Assembly: GCA_963704295.1 (NCBI GenBank)
Contig: OY969884.1
Location: 2,108,001 to 2,172,000, forward strand
DNA: 64,000 bases
Reading direction: 5' to 3'
Origin: JACCVL01 sp963704295
GTDB taxonomy: Bacteria > Actinomycetota > Actinomycetes > Propionibacteriales > Nocardioidaceae
This document shows positions 35,940 to 45,232 of the stretch, piece by piece. Every line of letters begins with the position of its first letter. The stretch's first letter is position 1. The notes under the pieces are model-generated. The model was not told the origin of the DNA. It did no database searches and worked only from the letters and a program-made list of their open reading frames with translations. Both the position numbers and the translations under genes were made by a program.

Positions 35940-36416
35940 TCAGGCGACGGCGCGCGAGGGCATCTGCACCAGCCATGCGAGAACTGCCGCCAGCAGCACC
36001 ACGCCGGAGAAGATGGCGATCAGGTGGGTGTCGAGCGGGCCGCCGTTGTACATCGTCACACCGATGGTCAGCAAGGCGAGCACGACTCCTGCCAGGGCGA
36101 GCGGCGGCAGCCCGCGCAGACCGGTCACCGTCAGGAGTGCCGGCACCAGGTACCACACCACGCTGGCCGTGCCGAGTGCGTTGACGGCGCCGATCGCGGC
36201 GTCGGTGCCGGAAAGGCTCCCGGCCACGTCGGTGAAGAACATGGCGGCGCAGTGAAACGCCAGCAGCACGAGCCCGACGGCGATCATCGCCAGCTCGGCG
36301 GGCCGCAGCGTGACGGCCCCCGGCAGCGGCAGACCGGGTGCTAGGAAGCGGGCTCCCCACAGCGCCGCGATCGACGCCCCGAGCGCGAGCAGGAAGGTGG
36401 TGGACACTTCCCGCAC
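35940..36416 (-). CDS. small four-helix membrane protein
   Basis: 158 residues with four or five hydrophobic helices (FLLALGASIAALWGARFL, AELAMIAVGLVLLAFHCAAMFF, ASVVWYLVPALLTVTG, LALAGVVLALLTIGV, LIAIFSGVVLLAAVLAWLVQ). No catalytic motif or recognised family. It probably sits in the cytoplasmic membrane. It lies 20 bases from the SDR gene on the same strand. Confidence 0.7.
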   Translation of the reverse strand: MREVSTTFLLALGASIAALWGARFLAPGLPLPGAVTLRPAELAMIAVGLVLLAFHCAAMFFTDVAGSLSGTDAAIGAVNALGTASVVWYLVPALLTVTGLRGLPPLALAGVVLALLTIGVTMYNGGPLDTHLIAIFSGVVLLAAVLAWLVQMPSRAVA

Positions 36417-36436
36417 AGTAGCCGCCGGAACCTAGG

Positions 36437-37036
36437 TCACCAGGGGATGTAGACCTGACCGGTGTCGGCTCCCTCAACGGAGCGGACGTAGGCCTGCGCG
36501 ACCGCCGCCAGGTCCACCGGTCGGAACCCCGGGAAGAAGTCGCCGAACTCGTCCAGGCTCTCGGTGAAGACCGAGGGGCTGACCGCGTTGATCCGCCGCG
36601 GCGGAAGCTCGATCGCGGCCGCACGGACGAACGCCTCGAGCGCGCCGCTCGCCATCGAGGCCGCCGCCCCGGTCACGATGGGCTCCCGCGCGGTGATCCC
36701 GGTGATCAGGGTGAAGGACCCGTGATCGGCCACGTGCGGCAGACCTGCGCGCACCAGTGTGATCTGGCTGAGCACCTTCCCGGTGAACGCGACTCGGTAG
36801 TCGTCCGGCTCGAGGTAGGCCAGCGCCTTGTAGGGCACGTCGCCCGCCGCGCTCACCACCGCGTCAACCGGGCCGGCCTCGGCGTACATGCGCGAGGTCT
36901 CCTCCGGATCGGCGATGTCGTACCGCAGGTCGCCGGACCTCCGGCCGACGCCGACCACCTGGTGCCCGCGGCGGCTCAGCTCGCTGTGCAGGACGGCTCC
37001 GAGCGTGCCGGACGAACCGATCAGCAGGATCTTCAT
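36437..37036 (-). CDS. atypical short-chain dehydrogenase (SDR)
   Basis: 199 residues, short for the family. The Rossmann loop is GSSGTLGAVL with an Arg pair (GVGRRSGDLRYDI) that suggests NADP(H). VVSAAGDVPYK replaces the usual NNAG. The YxxxK active-site segment is not found: the corresponding position reads GAAASMASGALEAFVRAAA, with no Tyr. This fits the small YbjT/CsgA-like SDR subgroup. Catalysis is doubtful or uses other residues. Confidence 0.82.
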   Translation of the reverse strand: MKILLIGSSGTLGAVLHSELSRRGHQVVGVGRRSGDLRYDIADPEETSRMYAEAGPVDAVVSAAGDVPYKALAYLEPDDYRVAFTGKVLSQITLVRAGLPHVADHGSFTLITGITAREPIVTGAAASMASGALEAFVRAAAIELPPRRINAVSPSVFTESLDEFGDFFPGFRPVDLAAVAQAYVRSVEGADTGQVYIPW

Positions 37037-37078
37037 GCCCCGCAGGGTACGAGTCGGTGGTTCGGCGTCATCGCTTCG

Positions 37079-37462
37079 CTACGCAACGCAGAACTCGTTC
37101 CCCTCCGGGTCGAGCATCACGACGTGGCCGAGGCGATCGCCGTATGCCTCCTCACGTACGGGCGTCGCCCCGGCCAGGACCAGGTCCGTGACCTTCGCCC
37201 GGATGAGCTGTTCGCGTTCGGCCATGTCCCACGGTGGCTCTCCGGCGACTCGGATGTCGATGTGCATCCTGTTCTTGGCCGACTTGCCCTCGGGCACCCT
37301 CAGGAACGCAATGGCCGGACCGTTGCCGTCCGGATCGACGATGGAAGCCCCGTCGGGGTCTTCATATCCTGGCTCGTCGACGTAGCCGAGGGCCATCACC
37401 CAGAACTCAGCGAGCCGATGTGGGTTTGTGGCGTCACAGCCGAGCGTCCAGTGCGTTGCCAT
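37079..37462 (-). CDS. VOC family protein (glyoxalase-like)
   Basis: 127 residues of a single VOC module pair: THWTLGCDATNPHRLAEFW, NRMHIDIRVAGEPPW and LGHVVMLDPEGNEFCVA. Metal-ligand positions are partly kept (His in HIDI, Glu in EGNEF). These proteins include dioxygenases and antibiotic- or toxin-modifying enzymes; the substrate is unknown. A relic of a close paralog lies at 33775-33861. Confidence 0.88.
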   Translation of the reverse strand: MATHWTLGCDATNPHRLAEFWVMALGYVDEPGYEDPDGASIVDPDGNGPAIAFLRVPEGKSAKNRMHIDIRVAGEPPWDMAEREQLIRAKVTDLVLAGATPVREEAYGDRLGHVVMLDPEGNEFCVA

Positions 37463-37516
37463 GACCAGGAAGTCTAAGAGGCGGAAGACGCCGTCTGAGC
37501 CCGCCCGGGCCGGGCG

Positions 37517-37984
37517 TCACCACAGGTCCACTGGACCGGTGACGACCGTCCAGCAGTCAGAGACACGCAGGACCGGACGCACCTGCCCGGCTTCCAGCTC
37601 CCCCGGAGCCGTCCAGTCGAACCCCATCTCCGACTGGAGCTCCAGGCCCTCGTAGATCGGGCCGTGTGGATCCACCCAGGTCCCGTCGTACCTGCCGTCG
37701 CTCGACGTCACCTCGACCGTGAGCGTCTTCGACCAGACCCGGTTGATGGAGACCTGGACGCCGTCCTGCTCGAAAACGACCGGCGACTGGGACGGGATGT
37801 ACTGGGTGTCCCGGGGGTTCGCGCATCCGGATCCGCCGAGGAACTCCGGGACGGAGCAGCCCGCGGCGGACAGGACGACAACCGCGGCGCCGACACCCGC
37901 TCGTGCCGATCCTCCGACGGCCGTGCGCCGGGTCGTACGCCGGGTCATACGCCGGATCGGGTGCCGGTGGCGTGCGCTCGGCAT
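37517..37984 (-). CDS. predicted lipoprotein of unknown function
   Basis: 155 residues. An Arg-rich N-terminus with ATGs at codons 1 and 13 precedes a hydrophobic segment ending in the lipobox LSAAGC. The mature part has VVFEQDGVQVSINRVWSKTL and ends VSDCWTVVTGPVDLW, a beta-rich small domain. I do not recognise the family. Confidence 0.7.
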   Translation of the reverse strand: MPSARHRHPIRRMTRRTTRRTAVGGSARAGVGAAVVVLSAAGCSVPEFLGGSGCANPRDTQYIPSQSPVVFEQDGVQVSINRVWSKTLTVEVTSSDGRYDGTWVDPHGPIYEGLELQSEMGFDWTAPGELEAGQVRPVLRVSDCWTVVTGPVDLW

Positions 37985-38470
37985 CGTTGGGCCTCCTCCG
38001 CCGCTGGCGTGGCGTCGAGCGGACCGGGTCGTCCATCAGCAGTAGCGCCGCCGGGCCGGCTGGGTCCACCCCGTCTTTCGGGTGCTTGGTCTCGCTACCC
38101 GGTGCACGGCGACCACCGGCCGTCCATGACCCTCGCAACGGCCCGCCGGACGGCCGCGCCGCCGCTGACGACCGTCCAGGCGCTACCATTGGAGTCGGGC
38201 GTTCCCGCAGGGCCGATCGTCGGCCGCCATCTCATCCTCTCTGCGGTCGGTGACCCAAACCGGCCGAGGATGAAACAGCGTCGGCACCGGATGCGGGGCG
38301 TCGGGGTCCAGCCGCGGTGACGTGAGTGTCGCCAGGGTGCATCCCGGCTGCCTGCCGAAGTGCGCCGAGGCGCACGTCGGCGACATCGCAGCGTCGTGGT
38401 CGGTTCCGGCCGGAGGCGCCGCTGCCCGACCGCCACGGCACGCTCGCCGGGGCACGGCACAGGAGAGTCA
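37985..38470. other. gene-poor interval upstream of the SNF2 gene
   Basis: About 490 bases with only Arg/Pro-rich open frames that look like GC-driven artefacts. I see no RNA gene, repeat or strong promoter. The last bases hold the AGGAGA ribosome-binding site used by the downstream TTG start. Confidence 0.4.
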
Positions 38471-40606
38471 TTGGCCAGACGAGGCCAGCGCCGGTCCGGC
38501 GCCACCCGCACCGCCCCCCGTGGTCGGCGACCTCCTCGCGACGTCGACGACGAGGGCCTGATCCCGGTTCTCGCGCGCACCGTGCGCGAGGTCGAGCGAG
38601 CGGTCCAGCGAGGTGCCGTCAACCCGTCGGCGCGCACGACCTTCCAGGTCGTCGCCCTGCTGGTCCGGGAGGAGCGCGCCCGGGTCAAGGCGGACGCCGC
38701 GGCCACTGAGGCGTTCCGTGCGGCGCAGCTCAAGCGACTCGACGGCGTGGCGACGATCCTCGCGAAGACTGCGGCTCGCGACACCTCGCTGCTTGCGCTG
38801 CTTGCCGAGGACGCGGTCCTCTCGGCCGCGGCGAAGTCGCTCAAGCGCGAGATGCTCGCGGCGGCCGGTGTCGAGCCGCCCGTCGACGACGAGCCCGCCC
38901 CCGAGTCGCTCGCTCCCGCCAAGCCAGACCGTCAGGTGGTTCCGCAGTCGGTCATTTCGCGCAAGCTCGCCAACCCGTTCCTGGCTCCCGACTTCAGCGC
39001 CGTCGAGCGCCGCGAACCGCGCGCCCGACGGTTGGACGGCTGGGAGCTGATCGGCCCGCTGCTGAGGTCGTTCGAGTACGGCGGCGCGGCCTCGTCCATG
39101 GCGTTGCCGGAACCGGCCAAACTCCGCATGCTGGGGGACCTGGGGCTGATGCGACACCAGGCAGAGCTCGTGGCTGCTGCCGCCGCCGGCCACCGGACCT
39201 TCCTGCTCGCGGACGAGCCCGGGCTGGGCAAGACCGCGCAGGCACTGCTCGCCGCCAAGGCCGCGAACGCCTACCCGCTGCTCGCGGTGGTCCCGAACGT
39301 CGTCAAGACCAACTGGGCCCGTGAGGTGGGTCTCTGGACGCCGGACCACCCAGCCACCGTGATCCACGGTGACGGGCACACGATCGACGCCTTCGCCGAC
39401 ATCGTTATCGTCAACTACGAGGTGCTCGACCGGCACGTGGGCTGGCTGGGCGACCACGGGTTCCGGGGGATGGTGGTCGACGAGGCGCACTTCATCAAGA
39501 ACAAGACGTCCCAGCGGTCCCAGCACGCGCTGCAGCTGTCCGAGCGCATCCGGGAACGCACCGCCCGCCCGCTGCTGATGGCCCTGACCGGCACCCCGCT
39601 GATCAACGACATCGAGGACTTCAAGGCGATCTGGCAGTTCCTGGGCTGGATCGACGACAAGCGGCCTCGGACAGCGCTGCGGGACGCGCTCGAGGACACC
39701 GGTCTGACCCCGGCGGATCGCGGGTTCTACCCCGCGGCGCGCAGCGCGGTGATCGACCTCGGCATCGTCCGTCGCCGCAAGGTGGACGTGGCCGCCGACA
39801 TCCCGGCCCGCCGGATCGCCGACCTCCCGGTCGAGCTGGACGACGAGGCCGGCCGCTCGATCCGACAGGCCGAGCAGGAGCTGGCCCGCCGGCTGGTGTC
39901 CCGGTACGAGAGCGCGTTGGCCGCGCGCTCGGCCGGGGCGGTCGTCGACGGCATCGACGACGACCTGGTCCGCCAGGTCGCGGCCTGGGAACGCCAGGAC
40001 GCCAACTCGGCGGAGACCGGCGAGAACGTCTTCAGCATGATGCGGCGCATCGGTCAGGCGAAGGCGGGCCTGGCCGCGGACTACGCCGCGCAGCTGGCCA
40101 GGAGTGTCGGCAAGGTCGTCTTCTTCGCCAAGCACGTGGACGTCATGGACGTCGCGGAGGAGACCTTCGCCAAGCGCGGCATGCGGTACTCCTCGGTCCG
40201 CGGTGACCAGACCTCGAAGGCGCGCCAGCGAAACATCGACGCCTTCGTCAACGACCCGGACGTCGCGGTGGTCGTGTGCTCCCTGAGCGCCGCCGGCGTG
40301 GGGCTGAACCTGCACGTCGCCTCCAACGTGGTGCTGGCCGAGCTGTCCTGGACGGATGCGGAACAGACCCAGGCGATCGACCGGGTCCACCGCATCGGGC
40401 AGGAGGAGCCGGTCACCGCGTGGCGCATCATCGCCGCGCAGACGATCGACGCGAGGATCGCGGAGTTGATCGAGAGCAAGGCAGGGCTCGCCGCCAGAGC
40501 GCTCGACGGGTCGGACGACGAGGTGGCGTCGTCGGCCGACGTGCAGCTCGAGGCGCTGGTGACGCTGTTGCGGGACGCCTTGGCCGGGTCGTCGCCGCGG
40601 GCCTGA
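38471..40606 (+). CDS. SNF2-family DEAD/DEAH helicase-like ATPase
   Basis: 711 residues. The first about 200 are a helical, charged region without recognised domain; the rest is a SNF2 motor. Motif I is LLADEPGLGKTAQALLA, motif II VVDEAHFIKN, motif III ALTGTPLIND, motif IV near KVVFFAKHVDVM, motif V VVVCSLSAAGVGLNLH and motif VI QAIDRVHRIGQ. The lobes resemble SMARCAL1/ZRANB3-type annealing helicases. The function in bacteria is uncertain: DNA repair or transcription remodelling are possible. The TTG at 38471 was chosen because AGGAGA is just upstream; similarity to protein-like sequence begins soon after. Confidence 0.87.
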   Translation: MARRGQRRSGATRTAPRGRRPPRDVDDEGLIPVLARTVREVERAVQRGAVNPSARTTFQVVALLVREERARVKADAAATEAFRAAQLKRLDGVATILAKTAARDTSLLALLAEDAVLSAAAKSLKREMLAAAGVEPPVDDEPAPESLAPAKPDRQVVPQSVISRKLANPFLAPDFSAVERREPRARRLDGWELIGPLLRSFEYGGAASSMALPEPAKLRMLGDLGLMRHQAELVAAAAAGHRTFLLADEPGLGKTAQALLAAKAANAYPLLAVVPNVVKTNWAREVGLWTPDHPATVIHGDGHTIDAFADIVIVNYEVLDRHVGWLGDHGFRGMVVDEAHFIKNKTSQRSQHALQLSERIRERTARPLLMALTGTPLINDIEDFKAIWQFLGWIDDKRPRTALRDALEDTGLTPADRGFYPAARSAVIDLGIVRRRKVDVAADIPARRIADLPVELDDEAGRSIRQAEQELARRLVSRYESALAARSAGAVVDGIDDDLVRQVAAWERQDANSAETGENVFSMMRRIGQAKAGLAADYAAQLARSVGKVVFFAKHVDVMDVAEETFAKRGMRYSSVRGDQTSKARQRNIDAFVNDPDVAVVVCSLSAAGVGLNLHVASNVVLAELSWTDAEQTQAIDRVHRIGQEEPVTAWRIIAAQTIDARIAELIESKAGLAARALDGSDDEVASSADVQLEALVTLLRDALAGSSPRA

Positions 40607-40772
40607 CCTCGTGCCGCCTCCTGGCGAGGTCGTACGACGAAAGTACAAACGACAGCGGGGACCGATCTTCCTATCGTGGCGGTGGCGTCACCTGTCGTGT
40701 TCGCGCCACCATCCCGGTGTCGTGCCGTTGCAGACGCCGCGGCCAGCGGGGGCTCGGGAGGTCAGCCGGGCG

Positions 40773-43700
40773 ATGAGGCAACAGCGCGGGGTCGGGTCGC
40801 GGGGACTGGTGACGGGGCTGGTCTCGCTGCTCGTCCTGACCGGTCTGAACGGTGCAGCGGCCGCGGCGGTGCCCCCGTCAGCGCCGACGGTGGTCCCAGC
40901 TGTGGCGCCGGCAGCACCGCAGCTCCTCGGCCCAGCGGACGGCGCCAGCGTCACCATCCCGTTCACGATCTCGTGGACGGCGGTGAGCGAGGCCGGAGGC
41001 TACAACTGGCAGCTCAGCCGGTCGTCGGACTTCGGCACCGTGATCGAGCGGAACCTGGTCCTGCTCGTCGGGGCGGAGACCACCGACGACACGATCAGCG
41101 GCATCCCGACGGGCACCTACTTCTGGCGGGTCCAGGCAGTGAGCCGTGACCTGGAGCCGGGCGCCTGGTCCGCCGCCCGCCGCGTCATGGTGACCGGCGC
41201 CGGACCGGGCGTGCCGGCAGCTCCCACGCTCAACCCCCCCGACGGCGGCAGCCAGTTCCACCCCCTGGAGACGATCACCTTCAGCTGGACTGCCGTGCCC
41301 GGAGCGGTCAGCTACATCCTCCAGGAGTCGACCGATCCGAGCTTCCCCGTTGGCACGCGGGTGCGGCAGGTCGACCTCCAGGGAACGACCGAAGGCATCT
41401 CGCTCGGTGGCGGGAACACCGGCAGCTTCCAGGCCCGGGTGCTGGCGGTGAATGCGGACGGGCTGGTGGGTCCGCCCTCGAACCTCGTGGACTTTAGCGT
41501 CAGCGACGCCAACCCGTTCCCCGCGCCGCCCGCGCTCACCGGTCCCGGCAACGGGACCTCGCAGCAGCTGCCGGTCACATTGTCCTGGACGCACGTGCCC
41601 AACCACCAGCAAGACGGCTATCAGGTGCAGATCTCCAACAGTGCCAACTTCGGCACCATCCAGGAGTCGTTTGGGACGAGCGACAATCGGCTGATCGTGC
41701 CGACACTGACCAGCGGCACGAAGTTCTGGCGGGTGCGTTCCCAGCACGGCTACCTCGGAAGCTCGAAGGCCTACACGGACTGGTCGGCGACGGGATCGTT
41801 CTCCGTCCCGCCCGGAAGCCTCAGGATGAGCGCGGTGACCTTCCCGGAGCGCAAGTACAGCGGCGGCGAGGCCAGGGGCAGCATCCACCTCACCGGACCC
41901 GCGCCCGCGGGCGGCGCGACCGTCACGTTCAGCACCAGCCACCCGGCCCTGCTGCCCGAGCTGCCGGATTCGCGATTTATCACGGCGGGCGACTCGTCGG
42001 GCAACGTCCTGGTGTATCCCACCGGCTTCCCGAACTCCGGTCGCGGGATGCGGGTCGGGTTCGTGACGACCCCGACGCCAGTGACCGTCACGGCGACGTA
42101 CAACGGGACGTCAGCGTCGACCACGATCACGCTGTTGCCCCCGACCTTGAACGACACGCCGCTGCAGTTCTATCCGGTCAAGGCGACCGGTGGTGCCGAC
42201 CTGCTGGGGATCGTGGACCTCGAGGTCGGCTGCTTCGCCGGCTTTTGTGACGGTCTGGCCCCGCCGGGCGGATTCGAGGTGAACCTGTCGAGCTCCTCGC
42301 CGGCGGCCACCGTCCCGGCGACCTACACCATCCCGGCAGGAGCCGGAGGCGACAGCTTCCCGATCCGCACCACCGCCGTCCAGAAGCGCACCCACGTCAC
42401 GATCACGGCCCGGGCCGGTGGGGCAACCGCCAACTGGACGCTGTCGCTCACGCCGCCGCCCGAGCCCGACAGCCTCAAGCTGGTGCCGGCCTCGACCGTC
42501 AACGGCTCCCAGGGGCAGGTCTTCATCCCGCTGTCGGAGATGGCCGGCTACGACCAGCGGGTTCGGGTGACCAGCAGCAACCCAGCGGTCGCCTCGGTCC
42601 CAGACTTCGCAACGGTCAACGCGTCGACGACGCTGGGTCGCTTCGACATCACCACCGGACCCGTGCAGGCGCCGACGGACGTCACCATCTCGGTGACCGG
42701 GCGTGGGGTCACCCGGTCGGCCACGCTCACCGTCTCGCCCAGCCTGCCGGCGCTGACCGGGCTCAGCGTGAACCCGAGCAGCGTGACCGGCGGGTCACCC
42801 TCGACCGGCACCGTCACGCTGGACAGCGCTGCCCCGTCCGGCGGAGTGGCCGTCAGCCTGGGCAGCAACCTGCCCGGATCGGCCAGCGTCCCAGAGACCG
42901 TGACCGTGCCCGCAGGGTCGAGCACCGCGACCTTCCCGATCACCACGTTCCCGGTGGACAACACCACGGTCCAGCTCTCCGCGACCCTGGGCGGGGCGAC
43001 CCGGTTCGCGGCCCTGAGCATCACCCGCGGTTCGACCTCGAGCCTCACCGCACTGTCGCTGAGTCCTTCGACGGTGGTGGGTGGCAACTCCTCCACCGGG
43101 ACCGTGACACTGAGCGCTGCCGCCCCGTCCGGAGGGACCGTGGTCTCGCTGTCCGACGACTCCTCCGCGGCCACCGTGCCGGGCAGCGTGACCATCCCCG
43201 CCGGGGCGACCAGCAGGACGTTCACGGTGACGACCGTGGCTGTCACGGCTCCCACGCCCGTCGTGGTCTCGGGTTCTGTCGGCGGGGTCACCCGCAGCGC
43301 GACGCTGACGGTGAACCCGCCCACCCCGGCCGCTCCGACGCTGCAGAGCCCCGGCAACGGGGCGACCGGCGTCGCGCAACCGGTCACGCTGGACTGGAAC
43401 GACGTGCCCAACGCCACGAGCTACGAGGTGAGGATCGACGACAGCTCGCCGCTGACGGCTCCGTACGTGGCAAACCCGACCGTCACGGCGTCCCAGGTGG
43501 TCCTCACCGACCTGCCTGCGCGGCAGCTGTGGTGGCGCGTACGAGCCCGCAACGCGGCCGGGGTGGCTGGTCCGTTCTCCTCGACGCGCAGCTTCACCCC
43601 GACGGCGGCCACCGGAACCGCACCGGCGCTGTCCTCGCTCGCGGTCGCACCGTCGAGCGTGGTCGGCGGTGCGAGCTCCACCGGCACCGTGACCCTCACC

Positions 43701-44204
43701 GCTCCCGCCCCGACGGGGGGAAGCGTGGTGAGCCTGTCGAGCGCGAACGCAGCCGCCGTCTCGGTTCCCCCGAGCGTCACGGTCCCGAGCGGTCAGCTGA
43801 GCGCGAACTTCACCGCTGCGACCACCGCCGTCAGCGCATCGACCGCGGTGACCCTGACGGCAAGCGTCGGCGGCGTCTCCCGAGCCGCCACCCTCACGGT
43901 CGAACCATCGGGGTCCGGTCCGCTTCCGGCACCGTCGCTGCTGTCCCCGGCTGCCGACGCGCGCTTCTCAGTGGGGCAGAACATCGTCTTCGACTGGTCG
44001 GACGTCAGCGGCGCCGTCGACTACACCATCGCCATCGACAACCAGCAGGACTTCTCCTCCCCGACGGTGCTGAAGCAGGTCACGACCTCGACGTTCTCCA
44101 CCAGCACGCTGCCCGCCACACGCATGTGGTTCCGGGTTCGCGCCAACGACTCCTCGGGGACCGCGGGGAGCTGGTCCGGGTCCCGTCGATTCGAGGTGAG
44201 GTAG
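40773..44204 (+). CDS. large secreted protein with Ig-like and fibronectin-III-like repeats
   Basis: 1143 residues with a signal peptide (GLVTGLVSLLVLTGLNGAAAAA) and no transmembrane or sorting signal at the C-terminus. FnIII-like modules (APQLLGPADGASVTIPFTIS, TLNPPDGGSQFHPLETITFS, LQSPGNGATGVAQPVTLDW, LLSPAADARFSVGQNIVFDW) flank about six Ig-like modules. The clearest three Ig-like repeats read VTGGSPSTGTVTLDSAAPSG, VVGGNSSTGTVTLSAAAPSG and VVGGASSTGTVTLTAPAPTG. It is probably an extracellular adhesin or matrix protein, inferred from repeat type only. GGGAGG lies at 40756-40761 upstream of the ATG. The 166-base leader contains a 7-bp hairpin stem, GGTGGCG 40681-40687 with CGCCACC 40704-40710. 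Confidence 0.85.
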   Translation: MRQQRGVGSRGLVTGLVSLLVLTGLNGAAAAAVPPSAPTVVPAVAPAAPQLLGPADGASVTIPFTISWTAVSEAGGYNWQLSRSSDFGTVIERNLVLLVGAETTDDTISGIPTGTYFWRVQAVSRDLEPGAWSAARRVMVTGAGPGVPAAPTLNPPDGGSQFHPLETITFSWTAVPGAVSYILQESTDPSFPVGTRVRQVDLQGTTEGISLGGGNTGSFQARVLAVNADGLVGPPSNLVDFSVSDANPFPAPPALTGPGNGTSQQLPVTLSWTHVPNHQQDGYQVQISNSANFGTIQESFGTSDNRLIVPTLTSGTKFWRVRSQHGYLGSSKAYTDWSATGSFSVPPGSLRMSAVTFPERKYSGGEARGSIHLTGPAPAGGATVTFSTSHPALLPELPDSRFITAGDSSGNVLVYPTGFPNSGRGMRVGFVTTPTPVTVTATYNGTSASTTITLLPPTLNDTPLQFYPVKATGGADLLGIVDLEVGCFAGFCDGLAPPGGFEVNLSSSSPAATVPATYTIPAGAGGDSFPIRTTAVQKRTHVTITARAGGATANWTLSLTPPPEPDSLKLVPASTVNGSQGQVFIPLSEMAGYDQRVRVTSSNPAVASVPDFATVNASTTLGRFDITTGPVQAPTDVTISVTGRGVTRSATLTVSPSLPALTGLSVNPSSVTGGSPSTGTVTLDSAAPSGGVAVSLGSNLPGSASVPETVTVPAGSSTATFPITTFPVDNTTVQLSATLGGATRFAALSITRGSTSSLTALSLSPSTVVGGNSSTGTVTLSAAAPSGGTVVSLSDDSSAATVPGSVTIPAGATSRTFTVTTVAVTAPTPVVVSGSVGGVTRSATLTVNPPTPAAPTLQSPGNGATGVAQPVTLDWNDVPNATSYEVRIDDSSPLTAPYVANPTVTASQVVLTDLPARQLWWRVRARNAAGVAGPFSSTRSFTPTAATGTAPALSSLAVAPSSVVGGASSTGTVTLTAPAPTGGSVVSLSSANAAAVSVPPSVTVPSGQLSANFTAATTAVSASTAVTLTASVGGVSRAATLTVEPSGSGPLPAPSLLSPAADARFSVGQNIVFDWSDVSGAVDYTIAIDNQQDFSSPTVLKQVTTSTFSTSTLPATRMWFRVRANDSSGTAGSWSGSRRFEVR

Positions 44205-44248
44205 CCCGCGCAGGTGCGGCGGGTGTCCGGCGCCAGCGCGAAGGTTGG

Positions 44249-44641
44249 CTACGGCTCGAGCGAGCCGGGGTCGGCCGGTACGTCGATGCCGTGCGCTTGC
44301 AGCGCCGACAACGGCACAACGTCCAACACCGCCTTGTTGGTCGACGCCAACACGACCGGCGCGGCGACACCGTCGTTGAAGGCGCGCGCCCAGTTCACTG
44401 CCGTCACGCACCATCGGTCACCGGGCTCGAGTCCTGGGAACTGATACTCGGGCCGCGGCGTGGACAGGTCGTTGCCGATGCTGCGCTGGTGGTCGAGGAA
44501 GTCGGCCGTGACAACAGCGCAGATGGTGTGACTGCCGACGTCGTCCGGGCCGGTGCTGCAACAGCCGTCGCGGAAGAACCCGGTCAGTGGATCGGTGCCG
44601 CAGGGCTGCAGCTCGTCGTCAAACACGTTTCGTTCCGTCAC
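44249..44641 (-). CDS. DUF2237 family protein
   Basis: 130 residues from a GTG at 44641 (VTERNVFDDELQPCGTDPL). Family features are TGFFRDGCCSTGPDDVGSHT, ICAVVTADFLDHQRS and LEPGDRWCVTAVNWARAF, with conserved cysteines. The biochemical role is unknown. It is convergent with the large repeat protein gene. Confidence 0.88.
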   Translation of the reverse strand: MTERNVFDDELQPCGTDPLTGFFRDGCCSTGPDDVGSHTICAVVTADFLDHQRSIGNDLSTPRPEYQFPGLEPGDRWCVTAVNWARAFNDGVAAPVVLASTNKAVLDVVPLSALQAHGIDVPADPGSLEP

Positions 44642-44779
44642 CGACCCAGCATCGCGCACGCCTGGCCCGCCGGTCGGGCGACCCCAGCCTGAGATTGCGG
44701 CGCTGGCACCCGCGCAGTGTCTCAACCGGCTGAGGCGGTGGGCAGGCGGCACCGCTGCGGCGCCGTCGCCGACGAGTTC

Positions 44780-44920
44780 TCAGCGCTTGTGGGTAGGGGG
44801 AGGCGGTGCGCTCCCCAGCTTGTTCTTCGCGTCGGCCTTGGCATGCTTCTCGGCGCGCTTCTCCTTCAGCGACTTGCCGGCCTTCTTGGACAGGTGTTGA
44901 CGCGGTGACTTGTCGGCCAT
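44780..44920 (-). CDS. small Lys-rich basic protein
   Basis: 46 residues, MADKSPRQHLSKKAGKSLKE and onward, ending PPPPTHKR. About a third of residues are Lys or Arg, with a single helix-forming middle. Similar tiny basic proteins are annotated as hypothetical in many actinobacteria. Nucleic-acid binding is a guess from charge. The start is the ATG at 44920. Confidence 0.65.
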   Translation of the reverse strand: MADKSPRQHLSKKAGKSLKEKRAEKHAKADAKNKLGSAPPPPTHKR

Positions 44921-44976
44921 GGCTGTGCCTTCTTCCTGCCGGAGGGTCCCCCTGGCTGACAGTACGCCTACCGATG

Positions 44977-45201
44977 TCACAGAACCGCCCCGCGCGGGGC
45001 AACTTCGAGAGCAGCCACGCCGCGCCCGTACACGGCCACCAGCCGGTCGCCGTGCCGGGTGCGAAGAATTCCGGAGTCGCGGGCAAGGGTGGCGACGATG
45101 TTCTCGATGACCTGGTCGGCGTCATCGTTGTCGGGCTCCTCGTAGGTGACGTCCATGTGCTGACCGCTGGTCAGCCGAATTCGCAGGACCACCGTCGTCA
45201 T
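44977..45201 (-). CDS. small conserved hypothetical protein
   Basis: 74 residues from an ATG at 45201 (MTTVVLRIRLTSGQHMDVTY). An acidic central helix (EEPDNDDADQVIENIVATLA) is followed by a two-strand ending (DRLVAVYGRGVAALEVAP). It is probably a small alpha/beta protein of unknown role. The spacing of 56 and 31 bases to its neighbours on the same strand allows cotranscription with GrpB and DUF4188. Confidence 0.65.
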   Translation of the reverse strand: MTTVVLRIRLTSGQHMDVTYEEPDNDDADQVIENIVATLARDSGILRTRHGDRLVAVYGRGVAALEVAPRGAVL

Positions 45202-45232
45202 GGACCCACACCCTAGGGGGGCCGACGCCGGG

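Noticed and set aside
38468..40648. Long minus-strand open frame of 726 codons
   Set aside because: It lies opposite the SNF2 gene, is rich in Arg/His/Gly without motifs, and results from high third-position GC.
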